A stretch of DNA of 64,000 nt, from positions 3,182,542 through 3,246,541 of the forward strand of contig NC_015856.1 of NCBI RefSeq assembly GCF_000221045.1. The letters run 5' to 3'. Shown one piece after another: positions 38,220 through 46,803 of the stretch. Position numbers and translations under genes: made by a program. The notes beneath the pieces are model-generated. The model was not told the origin of the DNA, made no database searches, and saw only the letters and a program-made list of their open reading frames with translations. The stretch comes from Collimonas fungivorans Ter331 (GTDB lineage Bacteria; Pseudomonadota; Gammaproteobacteria; Burkholderiales; Burkholderiaceae_D). Positions within the stretch are counted from its first letter, which is position 1, and every line of letters starts with the position of its first letter.

Positions 38220-38618
38220 CTACTCAGGCGGCCGGATCGCAGCGGCCGGCGTTTCGTAGATGTATGGCGAGGCCGGCGCAAGTGCTGGTCCAATCCCGCG
38301 CAACAAATACCCCCGCTCTGCTTTCTCCACGCTTTCCAGGCCGGTGCCCCGCAATAATCTGGCGAATGCTTCGGTCAGCGGGAAATTTCCTTCCAGGCCC
38401 GGACTGCATTTGTTCCGCACCGACTCTGGGGCATAGACAATCGAAATGCCTGCAGTGGCGGCAAACAGCGCCAGTTTCTGGCTCAATGGTCCGGCTGCGA
38501 TAGCGTAGCTGCGCCCGGCTTCAAAGCCGGTGTTCAGCGCCGGCGCCGGCAGCGCGCTCGCCGCCAGCAGCAAAGCGCACACCTTGATAGCCGCATGTTG
38601 TGCATGTTGGAAGGTCAT
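38220..38618 (-). CDS. Stand-alone secretin/TonB short N-terminal (STN) domain protein
   Basis: The 132-residue exported protein has a signal peptide (IKVCALLLAASALPAPA) followed by a single STN domain (YAIAAGPLSQKLALFAATAGISIVYAPE ... LTEAFARLLRGTGLE, split by a gap). This is the signalling domain normally fused to the N-terminus of FecA-type receptors, where it contacts the FecR anti-sigma factor. Here there is no receptor barrel. It follows 87 bases after the TonB receptor gene, whose own STN domain is similar, so it may be a decoy or second input for the adjacent FecR. A truncated receptor is the alternative, but the signal and a clean C-terminus speak for a complete small protein. Confidence 0.78.
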   Translation of the reverse strand: MTFQHAQHAAIKVCALLLAASALPAPALNTGFEAGRSYAIAAGPLSQKLALFAATAGISIVYAPESVRNKCSPGLEGNFPLTEAFARLLRGTGLESVEKAERGYLLRGIGPALAPASPYIYETPAAAIRPPE

Positions 38619-38705
38619 GCCATGTATTCTCTTGTTTGTTCATCGCTAAAGCACTCTTACTTGATTGCCCCGCGAAACAGGAAAAAAGGCCAGTACTTTC
38701 CGGAC

Positions 38706-41159
38706 TCAGAAATTGTAGCGGCCAGTCAGCACGATGGTGCGGCCCTGTTCAAAGCCGCTGCCTTCCGGAATGCTGGCGAAGCTGCCGTACAGCTTGCGAT
38801 CGAAGATGTTCCGCATGCCGAGCGTGAGCGACCATAACCTCGTTTTATAGCGCAGGTTGGCGTCGGTGCTGAACTGGCCTCCTATGTAGGCGTCGTTGAT
38901 GTTGCGGTAACCGCCGCGGCTGCTCATTCCCAGGCCGTAGCCCCAGCCTCGCCAGCCGGGGCTCTGCAGATCGTAGCTGCTCCAGAAACTGGCCTGGTGG
39001 CGCGCCACGCGATCCACCGCAAAAGTAAAATCGGACGGCTGCCCATCCTTGAATCCGGTGTAGCTATAGGATGCAATCAGATTCCAGCCCGGCGCCGGGC
39101 TCCCGGCCACATCCAGTTCCGTGCCATAGCTGACTGTCGGCGGCAGTGATCCCAGCGGGCGGGTGACGCCGGCATCGTCGACCTCGCCGTACAGGACTTT
39201 GGAATGGGTCGCGCGGAACACCGATGCGGTAAGCAGCAAGCGTTCGTCGAACAGGTTGAGCTTTAATCCCGCTTCGATTGACCTGCCTTCGGTCGGCGGA
39301 AAATTATAGATTCCGGCCGGGCCGCCGTTGGGGCCGGGTCCTGAAGCCTGCGCCTGCAGCACAAAACTCTTTTGCTGGTTAACGTACACCATCATGCTGT
39401 CGGTCAATTGATACGCCAGGCCGATGTTGTAGACCGGCTTGCTGCGCGGATGCAGCGCGGTGTCGTCGCCGGTCTGCACATCGATGCTGTGGGACCAGGC
39501 TTTGGTATAACCGAGATTGGCCAGAAAATGCCAGCGCCGCCAGCTCAGCTGGTCTTGCAAGAACCAGTTATTGGTGTGATAGCTCTGCGAAGGAGAGCCC
39601 TGCCACGGGGCCAGGCTGGACTGGGAAACTTCCGGCAGGCTGTCCGCCGACAAGGAAGCCATCACCGAATCGCCAATTTCGATCTGCGGCGCCGCGCGCC
39701 AGCTATGGTGAAACGCTAAGCCGGCCAGCAGCACATGTTTTACAGGTCCGGTAAAAAAAATGCCGCGCACGCTGTTCTCGACATTCCAGCCGTAAGAGGT
39801 CGCCCCTCCCGCCTGCGGCTGGCAGCCGCGCATGGCTGCACCGCTGCTATCGGCCTGGCTTTGCGCACAATAGTAGGACTCGAAGGAGAGCTGCGTCTTC
39901 ATGTAGTTGCCCTTGCTCTGCCAGCTCCAGCCGCCGCCCAGTTTCTGCTGCCAGTCGTAGTTGGTGCCGGTGCTGGTGCTGCGGGTGCCGTCGTCAATCG
40001 CACCCAAGGGCCCAAAGCCGCCGCTTGCATGCTGGTTGCGTTGGTAACTCAGGCCAACCACCGCGCTCGTATCGCCGTGACGATAACCGAGCGACGGCGC
40101 GGCATACACCTCGCGCTCGCTGTCATAACGGCCAGTTGCGTTCGGGTCGCGGTTGCCGGACAGGATCAGCCTGTGGCTCCACGCCTGGTCCTCCGACAGC
40201 GCGCCGGCGAGGTCGAGCGTCATGCGCTGATGGCCGTAGCTGCCGGCTTCCAGCGTCAGCTCGCGCATCGCTTCGGCTTGCGGCCGCTTGGTGATGATAT
40301 TGGCCAGGCCGCCGGGCCGCATCTGGCCGTTGGCGATGATCGAGTCGGCGCCCTTGAGCACGTCGATCCGCTCGATGGCCGCCAGCGGCGTATGCAGCGG
40401 CGAGCTGGCGTTGTCGATGGGAGAAGGCCCTTGCTCCAGGCCATTGATGCGGGACGGCGCGACAAACCCTCGGATATAGATGGCGGAATCGACGCCGCGG
40501 TTGTAGATGTTCACGCCGCTGACGTCATGCAGGGCATCCAGCAGCGACTGTGCCTGCTGGCTGGCCATGACATCCTTGGTCACCACCTGCACCGATTGCG
40601 CGATCTCGGACAGCGGCGTATCGCCGCGCGTAGCGCTGCTGCTGCTGGCGGCGGCAAATCCTTGGGCCGGCTCAGGCGCTTCCGTGGTCCCGGTGACCGT
40701 CATTGCCATCAGCACCGTATCCTCTCTTGCGCCTGCTTTCTCGGCCGCTGCAGCGGCGGTCGTAGCGGAAACGGCAGGCGCCGCCGGCGTTGCTGCCCGC
40801 AGCAGGTATCCGCCTTCCGCCTTGGCCGCGGCTTCGAGTCCGGTGCCGTTCAGCAGGCGGGCCAGGCCTTCGGCGACCGGATAACGCCCGGCCAGCCCCG
40901 GACTATGTTTGTCTTGCACCAGGGCCGCATCGTAGGCAAGCGAAATGCCGGCCTTGACCGCAAACACCGCCAATGCCTGGTTCAGCTTGCCGCCGGCGAT
41001 CGAATAGTCTTTTGCCGGCTGCCCCGCTTGCGCCCACGCTTGCTGGGGAGTGATCGACCCTGCGGAAACCAGGAAGCAGCAGGCAACGTGCATGCGGATT
41101 GCCGTCGATAACGGCAAGGTCGTTCCGGAAATCCGCCGCCGAGAATTTTGTAGAACCAT
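38706..41159 (-). CDS. TonB-dependent receptor of the FecA signal-transducing type
   Basis: The 817-residue outer-membrane receptor presumably imports a ferric siderophore. After a signal peptide (cleavage near AWAQA) come an STN signalling domain (about 50-105, YSIAGGKLNQALAVFAVKAG), an Ala-rich linker, a plug domain (about 165-290, IAQSVQVVTKDVMASQQ, with GGLANIITKRP) and a 22-strand barrel ending in Phe (LTGRYNF). The block SGVNIYNRGVDSAIYIRGF is typical of siderophore receptors. Downstream of fecI-fecR homologues, it should signal through FecR to the ECF sigma factor. The particular siderophore cannot be named. Confidence 0.93.
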   Translation of the reverse strand: MVLQNSRRRISGTTLPLSTAIRMHVACCFLVSAGSITPQQAWAQAGQPAKDYSIAGGKLNQALAVFAVKAGISLAYDAALVQDKHSPGLAGRYPVAEGLARLLNGTGLEAAAKAEGGYLLRAATPAAPAVSATTAAAAAEKAGAREDTVLMAMTVTGTTEAPEPAQGFAAASSSSATRGDTPLSEIAQSVQVVTKDVMASQQAQSLLDALHDVSGVNIYNRGVDSAIYIRGFVAPSRINGLEQGPSPIDNASSPLHTPLAAIERIDVLKGADSIIANGQMRPGGLANIITKRPQAEAMRELTLEAGSYGHQRMTLDLAGALSEDQAWSHRLILSGNRDPNATGRYDSEREVYAAPSLGYRHGDTSAVVGLSYQRNQHASGGFGPLGAIDDGTRSTSTGTNYDWQQKLGGGWSWQSKGNYMKTQLSFESYYCAQSQADSSGAAMRGCQPQAGGATSYGWNVENSVRGIFFTGPVKHVLLAGLAFHHSWRAAPQIEIGDSVMASLSADSLPEVSQSSLAPWQGSPSQSYHTNNWFLQDQLSWRRWHFLANLGYTKAWSHSIDVQTGDDTALHPRSKPVYNIGLAYQLTDSMMVYVNQQKSFVLQAQASGPGPNGGPAGIYNFPPTEGRSIEAGLKLNLFDERLLLTASVFRATHSKVLYGEVDDAGVTRPLGSLPPTVSYGTELDVAGSPAPGWNLIASYSYTGFKDGQPSDFTFAVDRVARHQASFWSSYDLQSPGWRGWGYGLGMSSRGGYRNINDAYIGGQFSTDANLRYKTRLWSLTLGMRNIFDRKLYGSFASIPEGSGFEQGRTIVLTGRYNF

Positions 41160-41191
41160 GCAAATTGCTTTCTCGGTTGACTAGACCTGCG

Positions 41192-41208
41192 TCCGGCCAA
41201 TGGCCGGA
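41192..41208 (-). other. Small hairpin between the FecR gene and the receptor gene
   Basis: A perfect seven-base stem, TCCGGCC / GGCCGGA, has a three-base loop in the 76-base gap before the receptor gene. It has no T run and may modulate receptor expression relative to the regulator genes. Confidence 0.3.
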
Positions 41209-41235
41209 TCCAGCTGAAACGCTTGTGCGCGCACC

Positions 41236-42189
41236 CTAGGCGGCCCTTACAGTGACCCAGTACTGGGTGACTCTCTCTATCCGCACCGGCAGCGCCTTGC
41301 TGAGCAGGGTCAGCGCCTGGTCGGTGTCCTTCAGCTGGAAGGCGCCCGAGACGCGTTGCTCCGCCACCGCTGGATCGCAGCTGAGACGGCCGTGGCGATA
41401 GCGAGAGAGTTCCTGGACAAAATCAGCCAGCCGCATCTTGTCGGCGTACAGCACGCCTTGCGACCAGAGCGCCTGAGCATCGTCGACCGCCAGCACCGGT
41501 CCGGCCTGGTTCGCGGTAAAGCTGCACTGCTGGCCGGCTTGCACCACGACGGCTGCCGCTTTCAGCGGCGTCAGCTCGACTGCTCCCTCGAACACCGCTA
41601 CATGGCTGCGCATGCCCTCTTGCCGGACATCGAAGCGGGTGCCGAGCGCACGCAGCAAGCCATGCCGTGTCTGCACTCTGAACGGACGCGCCGGCAGCAT
41701 CCTGTCGGCTGCCGTGGTCACCAGCACTTCGCCGGTGTAAAGCTGGACCAGGCGCTGGCGGCCGTCGAATTTGACATCGACCGAACTGGCGGTATTCAGG
41801 ATCAGCTGGGTGCCGTCCGCCAGCGCAATCGTGCTGCGCTCGCCGGTTGCGGTCTGGTATTCGGCAGTCCAGTCCTGCCACGGCAGCTTGGCGGCGAGCC
41901 AGGCCACCGGCGCTGTGCTTAGCAGCACAACCAGAGCCTTGAGCGCTGCCCGACGCTGCTGCGGATAGGCCGGGCGGTCAAGCACCGGCATGCCCAGTTC
42001 GGGCGGGATATCGCTGAACGAGTTGGTGAGCCGTTGCGCGCATTGCCACGCGCGCTGGTGTTCGGGGCTGCGTGAACGCCAGTGCTGCCAGGCTTGCTGG
42101 TCGGCTTCGGTAGCGTCGTCGCCATGCAGCTTCATCAGCCAGGTGGCGGCTTCGCGAATGATGGCCGGATTGATCGATGTCTCTGTCAT
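41236..42189 (-). CDS. FecR-type anti-sigma/sigma-regulator
   Basis: The 317-residue inner-membrane protein relays the receptor signal to the ECF sigma factor. It starts MTETSINPAIIREAATWL, with the ATG overlapping the sigma-factor stop by four bases. The cytoplasmic N-terminal DUF4880 part (LHGDDATEADQQAWQHWRS) is followed by one membrane segment (ALKALVVLLSTAPVAWLAA, near residue 90) and the periplasmic FecR domain (TATGERSTIALADGTQLILN, FRVQTRHGLLRALGTRFDV). A C-terminal region of STN-interacting type closes the protein. Confidence 0.93.
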   Translation of the reverse strand: MTETSINPAIIREAATWLMKLHGDDATEADQQAWQHWRSRSPEHQRAWQCAQRLTNSFSDIPPELGMPVLDRPAYPQQRRAALKALVVLLSTAPVAWLAAKLPWQDWTAEYQTATGERSTIALADGTQLILNTASSVDVKFDGRQRLVQLYTGEVLVTTAADRMLPARPFRVQTRHGLLRALGTRFDVRQEGMRSHVAVFEGAVELTPLKAAAVVVQAGQQCSFTANQAGPVLAVDDAQALWSQGVLYADKMRLADFVQELSRYRHGRLSCDPAVAEQRVSGAFQLKDTDQALTLLSKALPVRIERVTQYWVTVRAA

Positions 42190-42686
42190 GGCAAGGAAAA
42201 CGTCAGGCACTGTTCAAAACCCAGCACCATATGGCGCTTCACGGTCCTGACTGAAATGTTCAGCTGCTCCGCGATCTCGGCGTAGGTCAGGCCTTCCAGC
42301 TGCGACAGCAGGAAAGTGCTGCGCGCCTTGGGCGGCAGGCGGTCCAGCATGGCGTCGATTTCGAACAGGGTCTCCAGCAGGATGGCGCGATATTCCAGCG
42401 ACGGCGTCTGTGCTTCAGGCAGCAGTGCCAGCGTTTCCAGGTAGGCGCGCTCCAGCGCTTCGCGCCGGTAGGCATTGGCCACCAGCCCTTTGGCGATCAC
42501 CGTCAGGTAGGCGCGCGGCTCTTCGATCACCTCGATTGCCGGCTTCAGCAAGACCCGTACAAAAGTGTCTTGCGCGATATCCGCAGCGTGGTCGATATTG
42601 CCGAGGCGCCTGCGCAACCAGCCTACCAGCCAGTTGTGATGGTCAATGTACAACGACTGCATCGGCGTGGCCTCCACCTTGGGCAT
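42186..42686 (-). CDS. FecI-type ECF sigma factor
   Basis: The 166-residue sigma-70-like factor has region 2 (HHNWLVGWLRRRLGNIDHAADIAQDTFVRVL, shown here only as its span, residues 13-45) and region 4 with a helix-turn-helix (EGLTYAEIAEQLNISVRTVKR). It is the length of FecI/PvdS-type iron-starvation factors. The start MPKVEATPMQ is chosen for the AGGAGA site seven bases upstream. It heads the fecI-fecR-receptor operon and should activate the receptor gene on siderophore binding. No convincing Fur box was found upstream by eye. Confidence 0.94.
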   Translation of the reverse strand: MPKVEATPMQSLYIDHHNWLVGWLRRRLGNIDHAADIAQDTFVRVLLKPAIEVIEEPRAYLTVIAKGLVANAYRREALERAYLETLALLPEAQTPSLEYRAILLETLFEIDAMLDRLPPKARSTFLLSQLEGLTYAEIAEQLNISVRTVKRHMVLGFEQCLTFSLP

Positions 42687-43380
42687 GAGCGGCTCTCCTA
42701 ACAATGTGCTTCTTTCAAAGCCAAGACAAAATCAAAGATGCTGGCAGTTGCATGAAAACCGCCGGTCCATGTCCGGCGCGGCGTTTCCAGGCAAAAGGAA
42801 AACATCGCAGAGATGATTGCGTTTTTCCTCTACTCAATCCAAGACCAAAATGTATGACCAATCTGCGTCGATCGTCAACAAGACGACAGGAACAAAACAA
42901 CACAATCGCCACTAAACATTTAATTATTTGAACATTTCCCTTTTGCGCTCAGCGATTCTAACCAGCAAAGTCCGATTGTTACCCGATATTTTATTGGACC
43001 TCCGCGCGGCGCCGATTCACGCATTTTTACGAAAATGCCGCACATGGATTGCGAGAGACACTATCACTCCGGGAATGAAGCAATATCGAGGCCAAGATGC
43101 GGCAGATTGCGCCTGTTTTGGGCTCGGCAAACAAATATGGAAATTTAAAAAAAGAATGGCACTTTTTTTTGTCTCAAGTGGCAAGACTAGTGACAGGTCT
43201 TAATGCGTGCAGGAAGATTTTGAGCGAATGTTTACAGTATCCGCTAAACAATCATTGCGATAGTCCAGCGGCAAGCGCGCATTTTGGTGCATCGCGCACC
43301 GCTATTGCCTTGTCGGCAAGTGCACAACGGAAACCGGGGATAAGCTGGATATGCCGATTGTTACCTGGCCGGCCAGGCGC
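42687..43380. other. Intergenic region without a convincing gene
   Basis: This 694-base stretch separates the sigma-factor start from the racemase stop. It contains AT-rich segments near 42890-42950 and 43140-43175 that could hold the sigma-factor promoter. Short open frames here show no protein-like composition, ribosome-binding site or recognisable family. I see no RNA gene. Confidence 0.5.
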
Positions 43381-44133
43381 CTATGGCAGGCCAGGCGCGC
43401 GATCCCAGGAAAATTTTTCCAGCGGACCGGTATAGGGCTTGGCCAGGGGAAACGCCAGGTCGCCGCGCTTGCCTGTCTTCAAACCCAGCTGCACCAGGCT
43501 TTCCGCCAGTTTCAGCGCCACCGTCACGCCGTCGATCACGGCGATGCCGAGCTCTTCTGCAATCGCCTTGCAGAGATCGCTCATGCCGGCGCAGCCGAGC
43601 ACGATGCTGTCGACCCGGTCCTGCTCCATCGCCTGCCGGCATTCGGCCAGGATGATGCGGTACGCATCCGAGCCCGGCCGCTCCAGCTCCAGCACATTCA
43701 GTTCGCAAGCGCGCACCTTGCGGCAAAAGCGCTGCATGCCGTATCTCTCGGCCAGGTGCCAGGCGATGCCGCAGGTCCGCTCCAGCGTGGTAACCACGCT
43801 GAAACTGCCGCCGATCAGGCTGGCGGCGTGCATCGCCGCTTCGGCGATGCCGATCACCGGGCCGCGCGCGGCTTCGCGTGCCGCGTACAGGCCGGGATCG
43901 CCGAAACAGGCGATCACGTAGGCATCGATGCCGGCCGCCTCGCCCTTCCTGATTTCATCGAGGATGCCCGGCACGCTCAGCGCTTCGTCGTAGTGGCTTT
44001 CAATCGATGCCGGCCCCATGTCCGGGCTGACCGCGATCACCTCGGTGCCGATGGCGGCGACCCGGCGCGCGCACTGGCCGATTTTCTCGGTCATGCTCCA
44101 GGTCGTATTGGGATTGATGATTTTGATTTTCAA
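43381..44133 (-). CDS. Hydantoin/allantoin racemase (Asp/Glu/hydantoin racemase family)
   Basis: The 250-residue enzyme probably racemises a 5-substituted hydantoin or allantoin. The N-terminus KIKIINPNTTWSMTEKI is the family hallmark; the two catalytic Cys residues are in IACFGDPGL and VLGCAGMSDL. It starts two bases after the permease stop, so the two form an operon. The pairing with an NCS1 permease favours allantoin or hydantoin as substrate. No hydantoinase or allantoinase gene lies in the window. Confidence 0.88.
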   Translation of the reverse strand: MKIKIINPNTTWSMTEKIGQCARRVAAIGTEVIAVSPDMGPASIESHYDEALSVPGILDEIRKGEAAGIDAYVIACFGDPGLYAAREAARGPVIGIAEAAMHAASLIGGSFSVVTTLERTCGIAWHLAERYGMQRFCRKVRACELNVLELERPGSDAYRIILAECRQAMEQDRVDSIVLGCAGMSDLCKAIAEELGIAVIDGVTVALKLAESLVQLGLKTGKRGDLAFPLAKPYTGPLEKFSWDRAPGLP

Positions 44134-44135
44134 GA

Positions 44136-45599
44136 TCAGGCGCTCGCTGCTCCTGCCGCCTTCGGCATTGTCTGTTTATCGCTGATGGTCCAGTAAATCG
44201 CCAGGCCGCAGGCCATGCCGATGAACCAGGTGAAATTGGCCAGGCTGGCAAGCGACGGCAGCAATACGCACAAGACCGGAATCACGGCCGACGGAATCAG
44301 CGCGATGATGGCCTTGGGGTTATAGCCGTTGCTGTACCAGTAAGCGCCCTTCGGATCCATGCTGTACAGATCGTCGACGATCACCTGCTGTTTTTTCACC
44401 AGGTAGAAATCGGCAATCAGGATGCCGAACAAGGGGCCGATGAAGGAACCCAGGATGTCGAGCGTGTAATGGATCACGTGCGGATTGTTGAACAGGTTCC
44501 AGGGTGTGATGAAAATCGAGGCGACCGCGGCGATCATGCCGCCCATGCGCCAGCTGATCAGTTTCGGCGCCACGTTGGAAAAATCGAAAGCCGGCGAAAC
44601 GAAATTGGCGACGATGTTGATGCCGACCGTGGCGATCATGAAAGTCAGGCCGCCCAGCACCACCGCAAAGGTGTTGTCGATATGGCTCACCATCTCTACC
44701 GGATCGGTAATCAGCTTGCCGTACAACGGCAAGGTGGCGGCGATGCAGACTACGGTCAACAAGGAGAAACCGAGGAAATTGACCGGCAGGCCCCAGAAAT
44801 TTCCCCGCTTTACCGATCGGTAATCCTTGCCGTAGCGCGAAAAATCGCCGAAGTTGAGCATGGGTCCAGAGAAATAAGACACTACCAGCGCGGTAGCATT
44901 GATCATGATCGGGATCGCCGCCGCGCCGCTGTATTTGATGCCGCCCAGGTTCAGGTCGATATTGCTCCAGCCGGCCTTGCTGATCAGCCAGGCGGCCAGC
45001 AGGAACATCACCACGTATACCGCCGGCCCGGCCCAGTCGATGAACTTGCGGATCGCATCCATGCCGGTCCAGAACACGATCGCCTGCAACACCCACATCA
45101 CCATGAAACCCAGCCAGCCGAGATAGGACAGCCCGGCAAAACCGTATTGCCTGAGGTCGGCGTAGACTGCCAGCTGCGGGAAAAACTTGAGCACGATCAG
45201 CAGGAAGGCGCCGGACGCCAGGTAGGTCTGGATGCCGTACCAGGCCACCGCAATCAGTCCGCGGATAATCGCCGGGATGTTCGCGCCCAGTACGCCGAAG
45301 GTAGTGCGGCAGATGACCGGATAAGGGGCGCTGGTGACTTGGCTGGGCTTGGCCACCAGGTTGGCGAAGAACTGCACGATCATGATGCCGGCCAGCAGCG
45401 CCACCAGCACCTGCCAGCTGCTCAGCCCAAGCGCAAACAGGCTGCCGGCGGTCACGTAGCCGCCTACGCTATGCACATCGGACATCCAGAACGCAAAAAT
45501 ATTGTAGCTGCCCCAGGTCTGTTTTTTCAGCGGCGCCAGGTCGTCGTTGGTCAGCCGGTCGTGGTACGAGGGCTTGATAATCGCATTGTGCTGTTCCAT
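44136..45599 (-). CDS. NCS1-family hydantoin/allantoin/nucleobase permease
   Basis: This 487-residue sodium- or proton-coupled permease has about twelve membrane segments. The family pattern is clear: LTNDDLAPLKKQTWGSYN at the N-terminus, FWMSDVHSVGGYVTAGSL in the first helices, and NFVSPAFDFSNVAPKLISW in the second half. It resembles PucI and Mhp1-type transporters of allantoin and benzyl-hydantoin. It lies upstream of the racemase and divergent from a GntR regulator, with operator repeats between. Confidence 0.92.
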   Translation of the reverse strand: MEQHNAIIKPSYHDRLTNDDLAPLKKQTWGSYNIFAFWMSDVHSVGGYVTAGSLFALGLSSWQVLVALLAGIMIVQFFANLVAKPSQVTSAPYPVICRTTFGVLGANIPAIIRGLIAVAWYGIQTYLASGAFLLIVLKFFPQLAVYADLRQYGFAGLSYLGWLGFMVMWVLQAIVFWTGMDAIRKFIDWAGPAVYVVMFLLAAWLISKAGWSNIDLNLGGIKYSGAAAIPIMINATALVVSYFSGPMLNFGDFSRYGKDYRSVKRGNFWGLPVNFLGFSLLTVVCIAATLPLYGKLITDPVEMVSHIDNTFAVVLGGLTFMIATVGINIVANFVSPAFDFSNVAPKLISWRMGGMIAAVASIFITPWNLFNNPHVIHYTLDILGSFIGPLFGILIADFYLVKKQQVIVDDLYSMDPKGAYWYSNGYNPKAIIALIPSAVIPVLCVLLPSLASLANFTWFIGMACGLAIYWTISDKQTMPKAAGAASA

Positions 45600-45720
45600 C
45601 GTGACTCCTAATCCAGAGTGTTAACAAATCAGGCCGGGCTGGACATCGCCGGGGACTGGCGTTGATTGGCAAAGCTGGTTGACAATGAAACCGCATAAAT
45701 CATCGACAATCAAATACACA

Positions 45721-45732
45721 ATTGCGCACAAT
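45721..45732. promoter_or_regulatory. GntR operator candidate 1
   Basis: ATTGCGCACAAT differs by one base from the perfect palindrome at 46020. It lies 122 bases before the permease start, in a position to control the permease-racemase operon. Confidence 0.5.
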
Positions 45733-45885
45733 CATTCCTGATCTGTAAGCCAGAATCGTGCCAAGCATTGTAGAAGCCAGGGTAAGCAAGAATAGGATGA
45801 CTGTATAAAAGGGATTTTTCCGGCTGCGAGACGGGCGATGACAGGGACTTGGAAACCGGCACAAACTGGTGCAAACCCAGCCATA

Positions 45886-45897
45886 ATTGTGCACCTG
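45886..45897. promoter_or_regulatory. GntR operator candidate 2 (half-site)
   Basis: ATTGTGCACCTG carries one complete half of the ATTGTGCACAAT palindrome. It lies in the middle of the divergent 474-base intergenic region, between the other two copies. Confidence 0.35.
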
Positions 45898-46019
45898 CCT
45901 CGCAATGATGCAATTTTCAAGGAGCTGGACACGCGAAAGCCAAGCTAGCCGTGCAAGCTGCAGGCTTCGGACTTATACTGTTGCCATGTCAATGGGAAAA
46001 TGCTGCGATCCATGTATAA

Positions 46020-46031
46020 ATTGTGCACAAT
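46020..46031. promoter_or_regulatory. GntR operator candidate 3 (perfect palindrome)
   Basis: ATTGTGCACAAT is perfectly symmetrical and lies 43 bases before the GntR start codon, suited to autoregulation. Confidence 0.6.
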
Positions 46032-46073
46032 ACCGATATTGAATACGCTTGTAACCGAACCGGAGGCCGCGGC

Positions 46074-46787
46074 ATGAGCGCAGTTCCCAGAGACGAGCAG
46101 GCCGAATTGAGCAACGATGAAATCGATGCTCGGATCCACCTCGCCATCATCGACGCTATCCTCGACCACCAGCTGCCGCCGGGAACACGCCTGGTAGAAG
46201 CGCCGCTGTGCGAAGCATTCGGCGTCACGCGCGGCACCTTAAGGCGGGTTTTTGTGAAACTGGCGCATGAGCGCGTGATCGACCTGCAGCCCAACCGCGG
46301 CGCGGTGATCGCCATGCATGACGTGAAGGAAGCGCGCGAAGTGTTCGAGGCGCGCGTCATCCTCGAAGGCGGCTCGGTCAAGAGCCTGGCCGGCAAACGC
46401 AAGGTGTTGCCGGAATTGCGCGCGCTGGTGAAACGCGAGCATGCATTGCGCGAACAAGGCAGCTGGGGGGAATGGATACGCCTGTCGGGCGAATTCCATA
46501 TCAAGCTCAGCGAAGCCAACCAGAACAACATCGTCAGCGCCTACCTGCGCACCCTGATCGCCCGCACTTCGCTGCTGATAGGCTTGTATGAAACGCCGAA
46601 GCGCAACAGCTGCTCGGCCGACGAACACGGCGGCATCCTGGATGCGATCGAACAAGGGGATGCGGAACGCGCCGCCAGGCTGATGGAGCATCACCTGGGC
46701 GAATACGCCTCCGAGCTGTTGACCGAAACCAGCCAGCCCAAGGAAGTCGATTTCGCCAGGCTGTTTTCGCCGGTGCGCGCGGCCTGA
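46074..46787 (+). CDS. GntR/FadR-family transcriptional regulator
   Basis: The 237-residue protein has an N-terminal winged helix-turn-helix (about 20-85, RLVEAPLCEAFGVTRGTLRR, VIDLQPNRGAVIA) and a C-terminal all-helical FCD ligand-binding domain (about 95-220) with conserved His and Asp metal-site residues (LSGEFHIKLSE, EHGGILDAIEQGD, LMEHHLGE). The start MSAVPRDEQ is chosen for GGAGG seven bases upstream rather than the earlier in-frame ATG, which would place the operator in the coding region. It probably represses the divergent permease-racemase operon. Confidence 0.9.
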   Translation: MSAVPRDEQAELSNDEIDARIHLAIIDAILDHQLPPGTRLVEAPLCEAFGVTRGTLRRVFVKLAHERVIDLQPNRGAVIAMHDVKEAREVFEARVILEGGSVKSLAGKRKVLPELRALVKREHALREQGSWGEWIRLSGEFHIKLSEANQNNIVSAYLRTLIARTSLLIGLYETPKRNSCSADEHGGILDAIEQGDAERAARLMEHHLGEYASELLTETSQPKEVDFARLFSPVRAA

Positions 46788-46803
46788 CGCTTCTTTCCCG
46801 GGC

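Noticed and set aside
42928-43203. A 91-codon open frame in the gap after the sigma-factor gene
   Set aside because: It has no ribosome-binding site, family resemblance or plausible composition, and lies in an AT-rich non-coding stretch.
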